DNA of 64,000 nt from Streptomyces violascens (GTDB taxonomy: Bacteria > Actinomycetota > Actinomycetes > Streptomycetales > Streptomycetaceae), in NCBI RefSeq assembly GCF_014649955.1, contig NZ_BMUA01000009.1:186001-250000 (forward strand), read 5' to 3'. Each line of letters opens with the position of its first letter. The stretch's first letter is position 1. Both the position numbers and the translations under genes were made by a program. Shown here piece after piece: positions 33,686 through 42,336 of this stretch. Under the pieces are notes generated by a model that did not search any database, was not told the DNA's origin, and worked only from the letters and a program-made list of their open reading frames with translations.

Positions 33686-33727
33686 ATGCGCACCCGAATT
33701 CTCGTACTTGGAAAGCGCGTCGGCTGA
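33686..33727 (+). CDS. ilvB leader peptide (13 residues)
   Basis: ATG at 33686 encodes MRTRILVLGKRVG followed by TGA at 33725-33727. The run Ile-Leu-Val-Leu uses ATT CTC GTA CTT, three of which are rare in this genome. GGAGGG lies eight bases upstream. The peptide precedes a strong terminator and the ilvB start, as expected for attenuation by branched-chain aminoacyl-tRNA supply. Confidence 0.8.
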   Translation: MRTRILVLGKRVG

Positions 33728-33729
33728 AG

Positions 33730-33803
33730 CGGAGCCCCAGCAGGCTCCGCAGACCGCACCCGACGCGCTCCCCTCGCTTGCCTCACGGCACGAGGGGTTT
33801 TTT
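33730..33803 (+). terminator. attenuator of the ilvBNC operon
   Basis: Two hairpins follow the leader peptide: GGAGCC-CCAGCA-GGCTCC (33731-33748), then CCCCTCG (33770-33776) pairing with CGAGGGG (33791-33797), followed directly by six Ts (33798-33803). A T-run this good is unusual in Streptomyces. It lies 82 bases before ilvB. Stalling at the Ile/Leu/Val codons would change pairing and allow read-through. Confidence 0.8.
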
Positions 33804-33885
33804 GTTGCACTGGCACCCCTCAAGCACTACCGCGATCTCGATTAAACCACCGCAAAACACCCTCAGCTTCGAGAAGAGAATGCCG

Positions 33886-35748
33886 ATGACCGAGCAGGCC
33901 ACCGGGGCCCACCATCCGCAGCCGCGGCCCCGTAACGGCGGACACCAGTCCGCGACCGTTGAGCACGTCACGGGCGCGAAGTCCCTCATCCGTTCTCTCG
34001 AGGAAGTCGGGGCGGAGGTCGTGTTCGGGATCCCCGGCGGCGCCATCCTCCCGGCCTACGACCCGATGATGGACTCCACCCGGGTCCGTCACGTCCTGGT
34101 CCGCCACGAGCAGGGCGCGGGCCACGCCGCCACCGGGTACGCCCAGGCCACCGGCAAGGTCGGCGTGTGCATGGCGACGTCGGGTCCCGGCGCCACCAAC
34201 CTGGTCACCCCGATCGCCGACGCCCACATGGACTCGGTGCCGCTGGTCGCGATCACGGGCCAGGTCTCCTCCAAGGCGATCGGCACGGACGCCTTCCAGG
34301 AGGCGGACATCGTCGGCATCACGATGCCGATCACCAAGCACAACTTCCTGGTCACCAAGGCCGAGGACATCCCGCGCACGATCGCCGAGGCGTTCCACAT
34401 CGCCTCGACCGGCCGCCCGGGCCCGGTCCTGGTCGACATCGCCAAGGACGCGCTGCAGGCGCAGACCACCTTCTCGTGGCCGCCCACGACCGACCTGCCG
34501 GGCTACCGGCCGGTCACCAAGCCGCACGCGAAGCAGATCCGCGAGGCCGCCAAGCTGATCGTGGCGGCCAAGCGCCCGGTCCTGTACGTCGGCGGCGGCG
34601 TCCTGAAGGCCGGCGCGACCGCCGAGCTGAAGGTCCTCGCGGAGCTCACCGGAGCGCCCGTCACCACCACCCTGATGGCGCTCGGCGCCTTCCCCGACAG
34701 CCACCCGCTGCACGTGGGAATGCCCGGCATGCACGGTGCGGTCACCGCCGTCACCGCTCTGCAGAAGTCGGACCTGCTCATCGCGCTCGGCACCCGCTTC
34801 GACGACCGCGTCACCGGCAAGCTGGACAGCTTCGCGCCGTTCGCCAAGGTCATCCACGCGGACATCGACCCGGCCGAGATCGGCAAGAACCGCGAGGTCG
34901 ACGTCCCGATCGTGGGCGATGCCCGCGAGGTCATCGCCGATCTGGTCCAGGCCGTCCAGGCCGAGTACTCCGAGGGCCACAAGGGCGACTACACCGCCTG
35001 GTGGAAGGACCTCAGCCGCTGGCGCGAGACGTACCCCCTGGGTTACGACGAGCCGAACGACGGCACGCTGTCGCCCCAGCGCGTCATCCAGCGCATCGGT
35101 GAGCTGGCAGATGCGGACACCATCTACGCGGCCGGTGTCGGCCAGCACCAGATGTGGGCCGCGCACTTCGTGAACTACGAACTGCCCGCCACCTGGCTGA
35201 ACTCGGGCGGCGCCGGAACCATGGGCTACGCGGTCCCCGCCGCCATGGGTGCCAAGGCCGGCCAGCCCGACCGCATGGTCTGGGCGATCGACGGCGACGG
35301 CTGCTTCCAGATGACCAATCAGGAACTGACGACCTGTGCGCTGAACAACATCCCGATCAAGGTCGCCATCATCAACAACGGCGCCCTCGGCATGGTCCGC
35401 CAGTGGCAGACGCTGTTCTACAACCAGCGCTACTCCAACACGGTCCTGCACTCCGGCCCGGAGGACGGCATCGCCGAGGAGGGCCGGCCCAGCGGCGGCA
35501 CCCGCGTCCCCGACTTCGTCAAGCTGTCGGAGGCGATGGGCTGTTACGCGATCCGCTGCGAGCGCCCCGAGGACCTGGACAAGGCGATCCAGGAGGCCAA
35601 CTCGATCAACGACCGCCCGGTCGTGATCGACTTCATCGTCCACGAGGACGCCCAAGTGTGGCCGATGGTCGCCGCCGGGACCTCCAACGACGAGGTCATG
35701 GCCGCCCGCGGAGTCCGCCCCGACTTCGGCGACAACGAAGACGACTGA
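33886..35748 (+). CDS. ilvB: acetolactate synthase large subunit
   Basis: The 620-residue catalytic subunit of acetohydroxyacid synthase, first common step of valine, leucine and isoleucine synthesis, using thiamine diphosphate, FAD and Mg2+. The catalytic Glu lies in VRHEQGAGHAA. The ThDP motif starts GDGCFQMTNQEL and ends with IINN. GGAGTMGYAVPAAMGAK is also conserved. ATG 33886 (MTEQATGAHH) has GAGAAGAG at a good distance; ATG 33880 is two codons upstream. It is followed by ilvN 26 bases later and controlled by the attenuator upstream. Confidence 0.97.
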   Translation: MTEQATGAHHPQPRPRNGGHQSATVEHVTGAKSLIRSLEEVGAEVVFGIPGGAILPAYDPMMDSTRVRHVLVRHEQGAGHAATGYAQATGKVGVCMATSGPGATNLVTPIADAHMDSVPLVAITGQVSSKAIGTDAFQEADIVGITMPITKHNFLVTKAEDIPRTIAEAFHIASTGRPGPVLVDIAKDALQAQTTFSWPPTTDLPGYRPVTKPHAKQIREAAKLIVAAKRPVLYVGGGVLKAGATAELKVLAELTGAPVTTTLMALGAFPDSHPLHVGMPGMHGAVTAVTALQKSDLLIALGTRFDDRVTGKLDSFAPFAKVIHADIDPAEIGKNREVDVPIVGDAREVIADLVQAVQAEYSEGHKGDYTAWWKDLSRWRETYPLGYDEPNDGTLSPQRVIQRIGELADADTIYAAGVGQHQMWAAHFVNYELPATWLNSGGAGTMGYAVPAAMGAKAGQPDRMVWAIDGDGCFQMTNQELTTCALNNIPIKVAIINNGALGMVRQWQTLFYNQRYSNTVLHSGPEDGIAEEGRPSGGTRVPDFVKLSEAMGCYAIRCERPEDLDKAIQEANSINDRPVVIDFIVHEDAQVWPMVAAGTSNDEVMAARGVRPDFGDNEDD

Positions 35749-35774
35749 GAGCTGTAGGAAGAGGTAAGAGGCTC

Positions 35775-36302
35775 ATGTCCACCAAGCACACGCTCTCGGT
35801 CCTGGTCGAGAACACCCCCGGCATTCTCGCCCGGATCGCTGCCCTGTTCTCCCGCCGCGGCTTCAACATCGACTCGCTCGCGGTCGGTGTCACCGAACAT
35901 CCCGACATCTCCCGCATCACCATCGTGGTCAATGTCGAGGACCTGCCCCTGGAGCAGGTGACCAAGCAGCTCAACAAGCTCGTCAACGTCCTCAAGATCG
36001 TCGAACTCGAGCCCGGCGCTGCGATCCAGCGCGAGCTCGTCCTGGTGAAGGTGCGTGCCGACAACGAGACGCGCTCCCAGATCGTCGAGATCGTCCAGCT
36101 GTTCCGCGCCAAGACCGTCGACGTCTCCCCGGAGGCCGTGACCATCGAGGCGACCGGCGGCGCGGACAAGCTGGAGGCAATGCTGAAGATGCTGGAGCAG
36201 TTCGGCATCAAGGAACTCGTCCAGTCCGGCACGATCGCCATAGGGCGCGGCGCCCGGTCCATCACGGACCGCTCGCTGCGCGCCCTGGACCGCAGCGCCT
36301 GA
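35775..36302 (+). CDS. ilvN: acetolactate synthase small (regulatory) subunit
   Basis: A 175-residue regulatory subunit that binds valine for feedback inhibition and activates IlvB. The N-terminal ACT domain begins HTLSVLVENTPGILARIAALFSRRGFN and a second ACT-like domain runs from about residue 80 (ELVLVKVRAD). It lies in the ilvBNC operon, 26 bases after ilvB, with GAGGTAAGAG as the ribosome site. Confidence 0.97.
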   Translation: MSTKHTLSVLVENTPGILARIAALFSRRGFNIDSLAVGVTEHPDISRITIVVNVEDLPLEQVTKQLNKLVNVLKIVELEPGAAIQRELVLVKVRADNETRSQIVEIVQLFRAKTVDVSPEAVTIEATGGADKLEAMLKMLEQFGIKELVQSGTIAIGRGARSITDRSLRALDRSA

Positions 36303-36308
36303 GGCTCC

Positions 36309-36336
36309 CGATACGGGCTCTGACCCGCCCGTATCG
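36309..36336 (+). terminator. hairpin between ilvN and ilvC
   Basis: CGATACGGG (36309-36317) pairs perfectly with CCCGTATCG (36328-36336), loop of 10 bases, no T-run. A third CGATACGG lies at 36367. It could be a partial terminator, an RNA processing site or part of an ilvC promoter. Confidence 0.5.
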
Positions 36337-36409
36337 CGGACCCACCCCTTCCTTACTCACCCCCACCGATACGGTGGACGCAACACCAGCACACCAAGGA
36401 GATATCCCA

Positions 36410-37411
36410 GTGGCCGAGCTGTTCTACGACGACGATGCCGACCTGTCCATCATCCAGGGCCGCAAGGTCGCGGTGATCGGTTACGGCAGCCAGGGCCACG
36501 CCCACGCGCTGTCGCTCCGTGACTCGGGTGTCGACGTCCGCGTCGGTCTGCACGAGGGCTCCAAGTCCAAGGCGAAGGCCGAGGAGCAGGGCCTGCGCGT
36601 GGTGACGCCGTCCGAGGCGGCGGCCGAGGCCGACGTCATCATGATCCTGGTCCCGGACCCGATCCAGGCCCAGGTCTACGAGGAGTCCATCAAGGACAAC
36701 CTGAAGGACGGCGACGCGCTGTTCTTCGGCCACGGCCTGAACATCCGCTTCGGCTTCATCAAGCCCCCGGCGAACGTGACCGTCGCGATGGTCGCCCCGA
36801 AGGGCCCGGGCCACCTGGTACGCCGTCAGTACGAGGAGGGCCGCGGCGTTCCGTGCATCGTGGCCGTCGAGCAGGACCCCCAGGGCAACGGCCTGGCGCT
36901 TGCCCTGTCGTACGCCAAGGGCATCGGCGGCACCCGTGCCGGCGTCATCAAGACGACGTTCACCGAGGAGACCGAGACCGACCTGTTCGGTGAGCAGGCC
37001 GTCCTCTGCGGTGGCACGGCCGCGCTGGTCAAGGCCGGTTTCGAGACGCTGACCGAGGCCGGTTACCAGCCGGAGATCGCGTACTTCGAGTGCCTCCACG
37101 AGCTCAAGCTGATCGTGGACCTCATGTACGAGGGCGGCCTGGAGAAGATGCGCTGGTCGATCTCGGAGACCGCCGAGTGGGGCGACTACGTCACCGGCCC
37201 CCGCATCATCACCGCCGACACCAAGGCCGAGATGAAGAAGGTCCTCGCCGAGATCCAGGACGGCACGTTCGCCAAGAACTGGATGGACGAGTACCACGGC
37301 GGTCTGAAGAAGTACAACGAGTACAAGACCCAGGACTCCGAGCACCTCCTGGAGACCACCGGCAAGGAGCTGCGCAAGCTCATGAGCTGGGTGCAGAACG
37401 ACGAGGCGTAA
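36410..37411 (+). CDS. ilvC: ketol-acid reductoisomerase (NADP+), class I
   Basis: A 333-residue enzyme for the second common step of branched-chain amino acid synthesis: isomerisation and NADPH reduction of acetolactate and acetohydroxybutyrate. The Rossmann motif is VIGYGSQGHAHA near residue 20. The metal-binding region of the knotted C-terminal domain includes DLFGEQAVLCGG, YFECLHELKLIVDLMYEGG and ISETAEWGDYVTG. The start is GTG 36410, eight bases after AAGGAG. It follows ilvN by 107 bases that contain a hairpin. Confidence 0.97.
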   Translation: MAELFYDDDADLSIIQGRKVAVIGYGSQGHAHALSLRDSGVDVRVGLHEGSKSKAKAEEQGLRVVTPSEAAAEADVIMILVPDPIQAQVYEESIKDNLKDGDALFFGHGLNIRFGFIKPPANVTVAMVAPKGPGHLVRRQYEEGRGVPCIVAVEQDPQGNGLALALSYAKGIGGTRAGVIKTTFTEETETDLFGEQAVLCGGTAALVKAGFETLTEAGYQPEIAYFECLHELKLIVDLMYEGGLEKMRWSISETAEWGDYVTGPRIITADTKAEMKKVLAEIQDGTFAKNWMDEYHGGLKKYNEYKTQDSEHLLETTGKELRKLMSWVQNDEA

Positions 37412-37420
37412 GCCTGATGT

Positions 37421-37459
37421 CAGCGGGGTCGGGCACGGTATCGGTGTCCGGCCCCGCTG
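37421..37459 (+). terminator. terminator of the ilvBNC operon
   Basis: CAGCGGGG (37421-37428) pairs with CCCCGCTG (37452-37459), extended inside by GGCAC/GTGTCC pairing. It starts ten bases after the ilvC stop. Confidence 0.75.
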
Positions 37460-37534
37460 GCTGCCGCACGACCATGGACAACCAGTCCAACCCCCATCGG
37501 GTGATCCTGCCTTCGAGGCGGAAAACCTCCGGGG

Positions 37535-37553
37535 GAGCAGCACTACACTGCTC
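37535..37553. promoter_or_regulatory. inverted repeat in the serA upstream region
   Basis: GAGCAG-CACTACA-CTGCTC, a perfect 6-bp inverted repeat with a 7-base centre that includes TACACT, a possible -10 box. It lies about 115 bases before serA and may be an operator over its promoter. Confidence 0.35.
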
Positions 37554-37666
37554 AGCAACACAAACGCGTCAGGCCCACAGCGTCGTGCGTCTTCCACGCG
37601 GTCTAGCCCCTCCACCGCCTGCGGCCGTCGGGACGGCCGTCCGCAAAGGATTCAGTGAGGACCCAC

Positions 37667-39259
37667 GTGAGCTCGAAACCTGTCGTACTCATCGCTGAAG
37701 AGCTGTCGCCCGCCACCGTCGACGCCCTCGGGCCGGACTTCGAGATCCGGCACTGCAACGGGGCCGACCGTGCGGAACTGCTGCCCGCCATCGCCGGTGT
37801 CGACGCGATCCTGATCCGCTCGGCCACCAAGGTCGACGCCGAGGCGATCGCCGCCGCCAAGAAGCTGAAGGTCGTCGCGCGCGCCGGAGTCGGCCTCGAC
37901 AACGTCGACGTGTCGGCCGCCACCAAGGCCGGCGTGATGGTCGTGAACGCACCGACCTCCAACATCGTCACCGCCGCCGAGCTCGCCTGCGGCCTCCTCG
38001 TCGCCACCGCGCGCAACATCCCGCAGGCCAACACCGCGCTCAAGAACGGCGAGTGGAAGCGGAACAAGTACACCGGCGTCGAGCTGAGCGAGAAGACCCT
38101 CGGCGTCGTCGGCCTCGGCCGCATCGGCGTCCTGGTCGCCCAGCGCATGTCGGCCTTCGGCATGAAGATCGTCGCGTACGACCCCTATGTGCAGCCCGCG
38201 CGCGCCGCCCAGATGGGCGTCAAGCTCCTCACCCTCGACGAGCTGCTCGAAGCCTCCGACTTCATCACCGTGCACCTGCCCAAGACCCCCGAGACGCTCG
38301 GCCTGATCGGCGACGAGGCGCTGCACAAGGTGCAGCCGCACGTGCGGATCGTGAACGCGGCGCGCGGCGGCATCGTGGACGAGGCCGCGCTGTACTCCGC
38401 CCTCAAGGAGGGCCGTGTCGCCGGCGCCGGTCTGGACGTGTACGCGAAGGAGCCCTGCACGGACTCCCCGCTGTTCGAGCTCGACCAGGTCGTCTGCACC
38501 CCGCACCTGGGCGCCTCCACCGACGAGGCCCAGGAGAAGGCCGGCATCGCCGTCGCCAAGTCCGTACGCCTCGCCCTGGCCGGCGAACTGGTGCCGGACG
38601 CGGTCAACGTCCAGGGCGGCGTGATCGCCGAGGACGTCAAGCCCGGCCTGCCGCTCGCCGAGCGCCTCGGCCGCATCTTCACCGCGCTCGCGGGCGAGGT
38701 CGCGGTCCGCCTCGACGTCGAGGTGTACGGCGAGCTCACCCAGCACGACGTCAAGGTGCTCGAACTCAGCGCGCTCAAGGGCGTGTTCGAGGACGTGGTG
38801 GACGAGACGGTCTCCTATGTCAACGCGCCCCTGTTCGCGCAGGAGCGCGGCGTCGAGGTCCGCCTCACCACGTCCAGCGAGTCGCCCAACCACCGCAACG
38901 TGGTGACCGTGCGCGGCACCCTGTCGGACGGCGAGGAGGTCTCGGTGTCCGGCACCCTGGCCGGCCCCAAGCATCTCCAGAAGGTCGTCGCGATCGGCGA
39001 GTTCGACGTGGACCTGGCGCTCGCGGACCACATGATCGTGCTGCGTTACGAGGACCGTCCGGGCATCGTCGGCGCCGTCGGCCGGGTGCTCGGCGAGGCG
39101 GGGCTCAACATCGCCGGCATGCAGGTCTCCCGCGCGGAGGAGGGCGGCGACGCGCTCGCCGTGCTGACCGTGGACGACACCATCCCGCAGAACGTGCTGA
39201 CCGAGGTCGCCGAGGAGATCGGCGCCAAGTCGGCCCGCTCGGTGAACCTGACCGACTGA
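37667..39259 (+). CDS. serA: D-3-phosphoglycerate dehydrogenase
   Basis: A 530-residue enzyme for the first step of serine synthesis, oxidising 3-phosphoglycerate with NAD+. Substrate domain at about residues 1-95, NAD domain with VVGLGRIGVLVAQR near 145, catalytic Arg in NAARGGIVDEAAL and His in TPHLGAST. The long form is complete: an intervening domain (about 320-450) and a C-terminal ACT domain (LRYEDRPGIVGAVGRVLGE) that binds serine for feedback control. I prefer GTG 37667 (MSSKPVVLIAEE) from family starts; GTG 37655, four bases after AAAGGA, is also possible. Confidence 0.96.
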   Translation: MSSKPVVLIAEELSPATVDALGPDFEIRHCNGADRAELLPAIAGVDAILIRSATKVDAEAIAAAKKLKVVARAGVGLDNVDVSAATKAGVMVVNAPTSNIVTAAELACGLLVATARNIPQANTALKNGEWKRNKYTGVELSEKTLGVVGLGRIGVLVAQRMSAFGMKIVAYDPYVQPARAAQMGVKLLTLDELLEASDFITVHLPKTPETLGLIGDEALHKVQPHVRIVNAARGGIVDEAALYSALKEGRVAGAGLDVYAKEPCTDSPLFELDQVVCTPHLGASTDEAQEKAGIAVAKSVRLALAGELVPDAVNVQGGVIAEDVKPGLPLAERLGRIFTALAGEVAVRLDVEVYGELTQHDVKVLELSALKGVFEDVVDETVSYVNAPLFAQERGVEVRLTTSSESPNHRNVVTVRGTLSDGEEVSVSGTLAGPKHLQKVVAIGEFDVDLALADHMIVLRYEDRPGIVGAVGRVLGEAGLNIAGMQVSRAEEGGDALAVLTVDDTIPQNVLTEVAEEIGAKSARSVNLTD

Positions 39260-39308
39260 ACCTCTCTCTGGTCCCGCGGCCCCGTACCCGGTCCGCAGCA
39301 TCCGACCT

Positions 39309-39349
39309 AGACGCTTGTCTTAGACGGATGTCTGTGCGCCGGGTACGCT
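39309..39349 (+). promoter_or_regulatory. operator/promoter of the TetR gene
   Basis: Two palindromes of form AGAC-N4-GTCT stand side by side: 39309-39320 (centre GCTT) and 39322-39333 (centre GGAT). A -10-like TACGCT lies at 39344-39349, seven bases before ATG 39356, so the operators overlap the -35 region and the message is probably leaderless. This fits autoregulation. Confidence 0.6.
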
Positions 39350-39355
39350 GCTGTC

Positions 39356-39949
39356 ATGGGACACCGTGAGGATTTGCTCGAAGGCGCCAAGCGCTGCCTG
39401 CTGGAAAAGGGCTACGCCCGCACCACCGCCCGCGACATCGTCGCCGAGTCCGGCACCAACCTGGCCTCCATCGGCTACCACTACGGCTCCAAGGAGGCCC
39501 TGCTCAACCTGGCCTTCGTGGAGCTGACCGGGGAGTGGGGCGAGGCGGTCGCCGCGAGCCGGGAGAAGGGTGCCGCGATCGGGGACCTGCCCCCGTTGGA
39601 GCGCTTCGAGCGCGGCTGGGCGGGCGTCATCGACTCGTACGAGCAGAGCCGCCCGGTCTGGAAGCTCCAGATGGAGATCGTCTCCCGGATCGACAGCGAC
39701 CCCGAGCTCCGCAAAGCCCTCGCCGGGCCGCAGCTGGAGGGGCGCAAGGGCCTCGCGGAGGGCTTCCTCGGCATCGACGAGAACGCCGAACCCGAGCGGG
39801 CGCGGCTCGCCGGAACCTTCTACCAGGCGCTGCTCGTCGGGGTGATGGTCCAGTGGATGGTCGACCCGGAGACGGCCCCCTCGGCGAAGGACCTGACCGA
39901 GGGCCTGAAGATCATGATGGGGCTCGACGGAGGCGCAGACGGGAGCTGA
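39356..39949 (+). CDS. TetR-family transcriptional regulator
   Basis: A 197-residue repressor-type protein. The N-terminal helix-turn-helix is typical (LEGAKRCLLEKGYARTTARD, then NLASIGYHYGSKEALL). The C-terminal ligand domain has no assigned effector. It stands alone between serA and the convergent PucR gene; its target may be only itself or genes elsewhere. There is no ribosome-binding site before ATG 39356, consistent with leaderless translation. Confidence 0.9.
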   Translation: MGHREDLLEGAKRCLLEKGYARTTARDIVAESGTNLASIGYHYGSKEALLNLAFVELTGEWGEAVAASREKGAAIGDLPPLERFERGWAGVIDSYEQSRPVWKLQMEIVSRIDSDPELRKALAGPQLEGRKGLAEGFLGIDENAEPERARLAGTFYQALLVGVMVQWMVDPETAPSAKDLTEGLKIMMGLDGGADGS

Positions 39950-39983
39950 GGTCAAATCCCGTTTCCGGTACGGCAGTCGAGGG

Positions 39984-41144
39984 TCACAGCCGTTCCGCCT
40001 TCAACGCCATGTGCAGGAGCAGCCGGTCCTCGCCCTGGTCCAGGTCGAGGCCGGTGAGGTGCTCGACGCGGGAGAGCCGGTAGTAGAGCGTCTGGCGGTG
40101 GATGCCCAGAGCGGCCGCCGCGCGCCCCGCCTGGCCCGCGTGGTCGAGGAACACCTCGGCGGTGCGGGCGAGTTCGCGGTGGGCCGGGGTCAACAGGGCC
40201 CGCACCGCCGGGTCCTGGTCCCGTACGGCGGGCAGCGCGGTCAGCATGCGGTACGGGCCGATGTCCGACCACTGGGCGACCGGGCCGAGCCGGGGTTCCG
40301 CAAGTGCCGCACGCACGGCGGAGGTTGCCTCGTGGTGGGCGAGAGCGAGCTCGGCGAGACCGCGGCGGGCCACCGCCACCCCCGCCGCCGCACCGTTCCC
40401 GGCATCCCCGCGCAGCCGTTCCGCCGCGGTCCGGGCCGGCGCGAGCGCGTCCGCCGACCGCAGCCGCACGAGGGCGGCAAGGCTCAGCGCCCCGCTCGCC
40501 CCGGAAGACGGCCACGGCACCGTGCACACCGCCGCGGCCCCCGGCACCGTACGGGCCGAAGGGGCGTCCTCGCTCGGCCACGGGGCCACACACACCAGCG
40601 CGTGCAGGCCCTCCGCGTCCGGGCCGAGCGCCGCCTGCAACGCGGCCGTCGCCGTGTCGCGCTGCCAGTCGCGCTCGGCGGTGAGCGCCGCCCGGAACTC
40701 GCGCGAGAGGTCGGCGCCCGCCTGCGCCTCGTCGGCGAGCAGCACGCCGATCCTGGCCGCCACCTCCATGGCCGCGGCCAGCTTGTCCTCGGCCGGTCCC
40801 GGCTCGGCGTCGAGCAGCCAGACGTATCCGAGGGCGACGCCCCGGTGGCGTACCGGAAGGCAGACGCGGCTGCGGAAGACCCCGGCGTCGGGGGCCGCCG
40901 GGATGCGGACGGGGCCGGTGGCGCGGGTGATGCCGAAGCCCTCGAACCAGGCGCGGACGGCGGGCGTCGACTTCCTGGTCAGGATCGAACGGGTGCGGAC
41001 GGGGTCCATCGCGAGGTCGTCCTCGGAGTCGTGCGCACCGAAGGCGATCAGCCCGAAATCCCGGTTCTCCAGCGTCGCGGGGGCGCCGAGCAGCGCCGAG
41101 ATTTCATCGACCAGATCCTGGTAGTCGCCCTTCACAAGAGCCAT
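39984..41144 (-). CDS. PucR/CdaR-family regulator, probably of proline catabolism
   Basis: A 386-residue regulator with a GAF-like or sensory N-terminal half (about 1-150) and the PucR C-terminal helix-turn-helix (ALGIHRQTLYYRLSRVEHLTG). It is divergent from the proline dehydrogenase/P5C dehydrogenase pair, with a 203-base shared region, so it is the natural candidate activator of those genes. I infer this from position only. A GACAGCTGTC palindrome lies between them. Confidence 0.85.
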   Translation of the reverse strand: MALVKGDYQDLVDEISALLGAPATLENRDFGLIAFGAHDSEDDLAMDPVRTRSILTRKSTPAVRAWFEGFGITRATGPVRIPAAPDAGVFRSRVCLPVRHRGVALGYVWLLDAEPGPAEDKLAAAMEVAARIGVLLADEAQAGADLSREFRAALTAERDWQRDTATAALQAALGPDAEGLHALVCVAPWPSEDAPSARTVPGAAAVCTVPWPSSGASGALSLAALVRLRSADALAPARTAAERLRGDAGNGAAAGVAVARRGLAELALAHHEATSAVRAALAEPRLGPVAQWSDIGPYRMLTALPAVRDQDPAVRALLTPAHRELARTAEVFLDHAGQAGRAAAALGIHRQTLYYRLSRVEHLTGLDLDQGEDRLLLHMALKAERL

Positions 41145-41203
41145 TCTCGCTCATCCCGGGAGGCGCTTCAGACATGTGTATGAGATCGGGGACACGGATG
41201 CGT

Positions 41204-41213
41204 GACAGCTGTC
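41204..41213. promoter_or_regulatory. GACAGCTGTC palindrome between pucR-like and proline dehydrogenase genes
   Basis: A perfect 10-bp palindrome about 60 bases upstream of the PucR start and 135 bases upstream of the proline dehydrogenase start. TAGGTT near 41239 may be the -10 box of the latter. Confidence 0.35.
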
Positions 41214-41347
41214 GATGGCAGAGGATCGGGGAGATCCTTAGGTTTCACGGTGGTTCTCCGTGCCGTCCCCGGTTCGCCCCAAAGACGTCCATCGTCCCCA
41301 AGGTCCTGGTCACGGCCCTCGTCTAGTTCTTTCCGTGGAGGTGCCCC

Positions 41348-42274
41348 GTGCTGGGTCCCGTGATCCTCGCCGCGTCGCGCAGCGACAAGATGCGCAAGCT
41401 TGTTTCGGCCGCCCCGGTGACCAAGCCCGTGGTGAACCGTTTCATCCCCGGCGAGACCGTCGACCAGGTCGTCCCGATCGTCGAGGAGGCGGTCGGCAAG
41501 GGCCTGGAGCTCACCCTCGACGTGGTCGGCGAGGACATCACCACCCCCGAGCAGGCCGCTCACGCCCGCGACGCCTACCTCGAACTCATCGAGCGGCTGG
41601 GGGACCTCGGCCACGGCACCAAGGCCGAGATGTCGGTGAAGCTGTCGATGTTCGGCCAGGCGCTGGAGGGCGGCCACGAGCTGGCCCTCGCCAACGTCCG
41701 CCCGGTCGTCGAGGCCGCCGCCGCGATCGGCACCACGGTCACCCTGGACGCCGAGGACCACACCACCCTCGACTCGATGTTCGCCATCCACGAGGAGTTG
41801 CGGAAGGACTTCCCGCAGACCGGCTGCGTCATCCAGGCCTACCTCTTCCGCACCGAGGCCGACGCCCGCCGCCTCGCCGCGAACGGCAGCCGTGTGCGTA
41901 TCGTGAAGGGCGCCTACAAGGAGCCCGCCGAGGTCGCCTACCAGGACAAGAGCGAGATCGACAAGGCGTACGTCCGCATCCTGAAGATCCTGATGGAGGG
42001 CGAGGGCTACCCGATGATCGGGTCCCACGACCCGCGCCTGATAGCCATCGGCCAGGAGCTCGCCCGGCGCGCAGGGCGCAAGCTGGACGAGTACGAGTTC
42101 CAGATGCTGTACGGGATCCGCAGCGAGGAGCACCTGCGGCTCGCCGCCGAGGGCCACCGGATGCGCGTCTACACGGCGTACGGCACCGACTGGTACGGCT
42201 ACTTCATGCGGCGCCTCGCGGAGAAGCCGGCCAACCTGCTGTTCTTCGTCCGCTCGATGATCACCAAGAACTAG
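41348..42274 (+). CDS. proline dehydrogenase (monofunctional)
   Basis: A 308-residue FAD enzyme that oxidises proline to pyrroline-5-carboxylate at the membrane face. The barrel motifs are present: LDAEDHTTLD, GCVIQAYLFRTEADARR, RIVKGAYKEP, GSHDPRL and the substrate-binding Arg pair in YGTDWYGYFMRRLAE. The start is GTG 41348, preceded by GGAGGTG. Next downstream, after 62 bases, is P5C dehydrogenase; together they take proline to glutamate, done by one fused PutA protein in many Gram-negatives. Confidence 0.95.
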   Translation: MLGPVILAASRSDKMRKLVSAAPVTKPVVNRFIPGETVDQVVPIVEEAVGKGLELTLDVVGEDITTPEQAAHARDAYLELIERLGDLGHGTKAEMSVKLSMFGQALEGGHELALANVRPVVEAAAAIGTTVTLDAEDHTTLDSMFAIHEELRKDFPQTGCVIQAYLFRTEADARRLAANGSRVRIVKGAYKEPAEVAYQDKSEIDKAYVRILKILMEGEGYPMIGSHDPRLIAIGQELARRAGRKLDEYEFQMLYGIRSEEHLRLAAEGHRMRVYTAYGTDWYGYFMRRLAEKPANLLFFVRSMITKN

Positions 42275-42336
42275 ATTTCGGACAGGCCCCGAGCCTCCGT
42301 TCAACCGAACACCCCTCACAAAGGAGTCAAGGAATC

